Assembly: GCA_041158345.1 (NCBI GenBank)
Contig: JBEBBO010000053.1
Location: 1 to 16,927, forward strand
Direction: 5' to 3'
Source of the DNA: UBA6136 sp041158345
GTDB lineage: Bacteria > Pseudomonadota > Gammaproteobacteria > Methylococcales > Methylococcaceae
Length of the DNA: 16,927 nucleotides
Below the pieces are notes generated by a model that saw nothing but the letters and a program-made list of their open reading frames with translations, did not search any database and was not told where the DNA came from. How positions within the stretch are numbered: position 1 is the stretch's first letter; each line of letters starts with the position of its first letter. The position numbers and the translations under genes are program-made. Of this stretch, positions 15,547 to 16,927 are shown one piece after another.

Positions 15547-16927
15547 ATGAGCGCAAGCGATTCCCTCCACGCTGAGGTTTTGGTCCTCGGCGGCGGCCCG
15601 GGCGGTTATACCGCCGCATTTCGGGCTGCAGATCTTGGCAAAAAAGTGGTTTTAGTTGAGCGTTTCCCGACCTTGGGTGGCGTTTGCCTCAATGTCGGTT
15701 GTATTCCTTCAAAAGCGCTCCTGCATTCTGCTCAGATCATTCATGAGACGGCCGAGAGTGCGTCAACCGGGGTGTCTTTCGGTGCACCGGTGATCGATCT
15801 CGATAAAGTCCGTGACCACAAGAATCGGGTTGTCAAAACCCTCACCATGGGATTGGCTTCGATGGCCAAGCAACGTGGCGTCACGGTGGTTCAAGGTCTT
15901 GGAACTTTTGGATCGGACAAAAGCCTTGATGTTGCAGGTCCCGAGGGGTCGTCAACGATTACGTTTGACCACTGCATCATTGCGGTCGGTTCTCAGCCGG
16001 TCAAGATTCCAAGCTTTCCGCATGAGGACCCGCGGCTCATCGATTCGACCGGTGCTCTGGAACTTAAGGACATTCCGAAGCGTCTTCTGATTATCGGGGG
16101 TGGGATCATCGGTCTTGAAATGGCGACGGTCTACCATGCCCTGGGTTCTGCCATCACGGTGGTCGAGCTCATGGATCAGTTGGTACCCGGCTGTGATGCG
16201 GACCTGGTAAAGCCGCTGCATCAGCGAATTGCGAAGTGGTACGACAATATCTATCTCAAGACCAAGGTGACGCGAATCGATGCGAAGCCTGAAGGTCTTG
16301 AAGTCTTTTTCGAAGGAGAGGGCGCACCGGCCTCTGCTATTTTCGATAAGGTGCTGCTGGCTGTGGGTCGGCGTCCCAACGGGGGGCTGATCGGGGCTGA
16401 AAAAGCGGGCGTCACGGTGGATGAGCGTGGTTTTATCCCCGTTGATCGAACCCAAAGAACGAATATCCCACACATTTTTGCGATTGGCGATGTGGTTGGA
16501 AACCCGATGCTGGCCCACAAGGCGACCCATGAGGCCAAAGTGGCGGCCGAAGTCATCGCAGGGCACAAATCAGCGTTCCAGGCCCTGACGATCCCGTCGG
16601 TCGCCTATACGGATCCCGAAATTGCGTGGATGGGGCTCACCGAAACTCAGGCCAAGGCGCAGGGCATCGCCTATGAGAAAGCCACATTCCCATGGGCAGC
16701 CAGTGGTCGTGCGCTGGGGATAGGCCGCCGCGAGGGTTTGACGAAGATGATCGTCGATAAGGAAACGAAAAGAATTCTTGGAACCGGGATTGTGGGCCCG
16801 AACGCTGGTGAACTGATTGGTGAGTCCGTATTGGCTCTGGAGATGGGGGCCGATGTGGAAGACATTGCGTTGACCATTCACCCGCATCCCACACTCTCTG
16901 AGACCTTCCCCTTTGCGGCCGAAATGA
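15547..16927 (+). CDS. lpd: Dihydrolipoyl dehydrogenase, E3 of the pyruvate dehydrogenase complex (3' end outside window)
   Basis: FAD enzyme that reoxidises dihydrolipoyl groups of E2 and reduces NAD+. The frame opens at ATG 15547, 33 bases after aceF, with GAGG at 15531-15534 (12 bases away, rather far). The translation starts MSASDSLHAEVLVLGGGPGG. It shows the FAD-binding GGGPGG (15-20); the redox disulfide GGVCLNVGC with C47 and C52; the NAD-binding IIGGGIIGLEMA; the second FAD motif FAIGDVVGNPMLAHKA; and the catalytic HPHPTLSE near the end. The sequence stops after 460 codons without a stop codon, probably about 15 residues short. There is no N-terminal lipoyl domain, unlike some proteobacterial E3 proteins. 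Confidence 0.97.
   Translation, partial: MSASDSLHAEVLVLGGGPGGYTAAFRAADLGKKVVLVERFPTLGGVCLNVGCIPSKALLHSAQIIHETAESASTGVSFGAPVIDLDKVRDHKNRVVKTLTMGLASMAKQRGVTVVQGLGTFGSDKSLDVAGPEGSSTITFDHCIIAVGSQPVKIPSFPHEDPRLIDSTGALELKDIPKRLLIIGGGIIGLEMATVYHALGSAITVVELMDQLVPGCDADLVKPLHQRIAKWYDNIYLKTKVTRIDAKPEGLEVFFEGEGAPASAIFDKVLLAVGRRPNGGLIGAEKAGVTVDERGFIPVDRTQRTNIPHIFAIGDVVGNPMLAHKATHEAKVAAEVIAGHKSAFQALTIPSVAYTDPEIAWMGLTETQAKAQGIAYEKATFPWAASGRALGIGRREGLTKMIVDKETKRILGTGIVGPNAGELIGESVLALEMGADVEDIALTIHPHPTLSETFPFAAEM

Overview
The window looks like the chromosome of a gammaproteobacterium of moderate GC content. It carries the homodimeric-type pyruvate dehydrogenase operon (aceE-aceF-lpd), a zwf-tal pentose phosphate pair whose transaldolase closely follows the E. 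coli TalB sequence, an AqpZ-like channel and a WspA-like chemoreceptor. I cannot name the genus. I see no tRNA, rRNA, insertion sequence, CRISPR array or phage gene, and no gap between genes exceeds about 215 bases.

Layout: (a) 1-1874 (+) is the 3' part of a membrane chemoreceptor with a WspA-type signalling tip, cut by the window edge. It is followed by two candidate terminator hairpins and a small lipoprotein gene, 2037-2393 (+). (b) 2481-5307 (-) is zwf followed by tal; the transaldolase carries a C-terminal EF-hand pair. (c) 5400-9064 (-) is a two-gene unit coupled by TAATG: a NodU/CmcH-type carbamoyltransferase, then a 631-residue protein whose C-terminal third has the ligand pattern of haem-oxygenase-like diiron oxidases (iron-containing redox enzymes). 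Divergent from it, at 9203-10261 (+), is a compact AlkB-like membrane diiron monooxygenase. (d) 10296-10979 (-) is an AqpZ-like aquaporin with altered selectivity-filter positions. (e) 11192-16927 (+) is aceE, aceF (two lipoyl domains) and lpd, the last cut by the window end.

How the genes work together: zwf and tal supply NADPH and rearrange pentose phosphates; aceE-aceF-lpd encode E1, E2 and E3 of the complex that turns pyruvate into acetyl-CoA. The unusual part is 5400-10261, which puts a predicted membrane C-H hydroxylase, an O-carbamoyltransferase and a haem-oxygenase-like diiron oxidase side by side. A working hypothesis is a tailoring cassette for a lipid-like or other hydrophobic small molecule: hydroxylation, carbamoylation and a further oxidation. 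Each family assignment rests on visible motifs; the shared pathway is inference.
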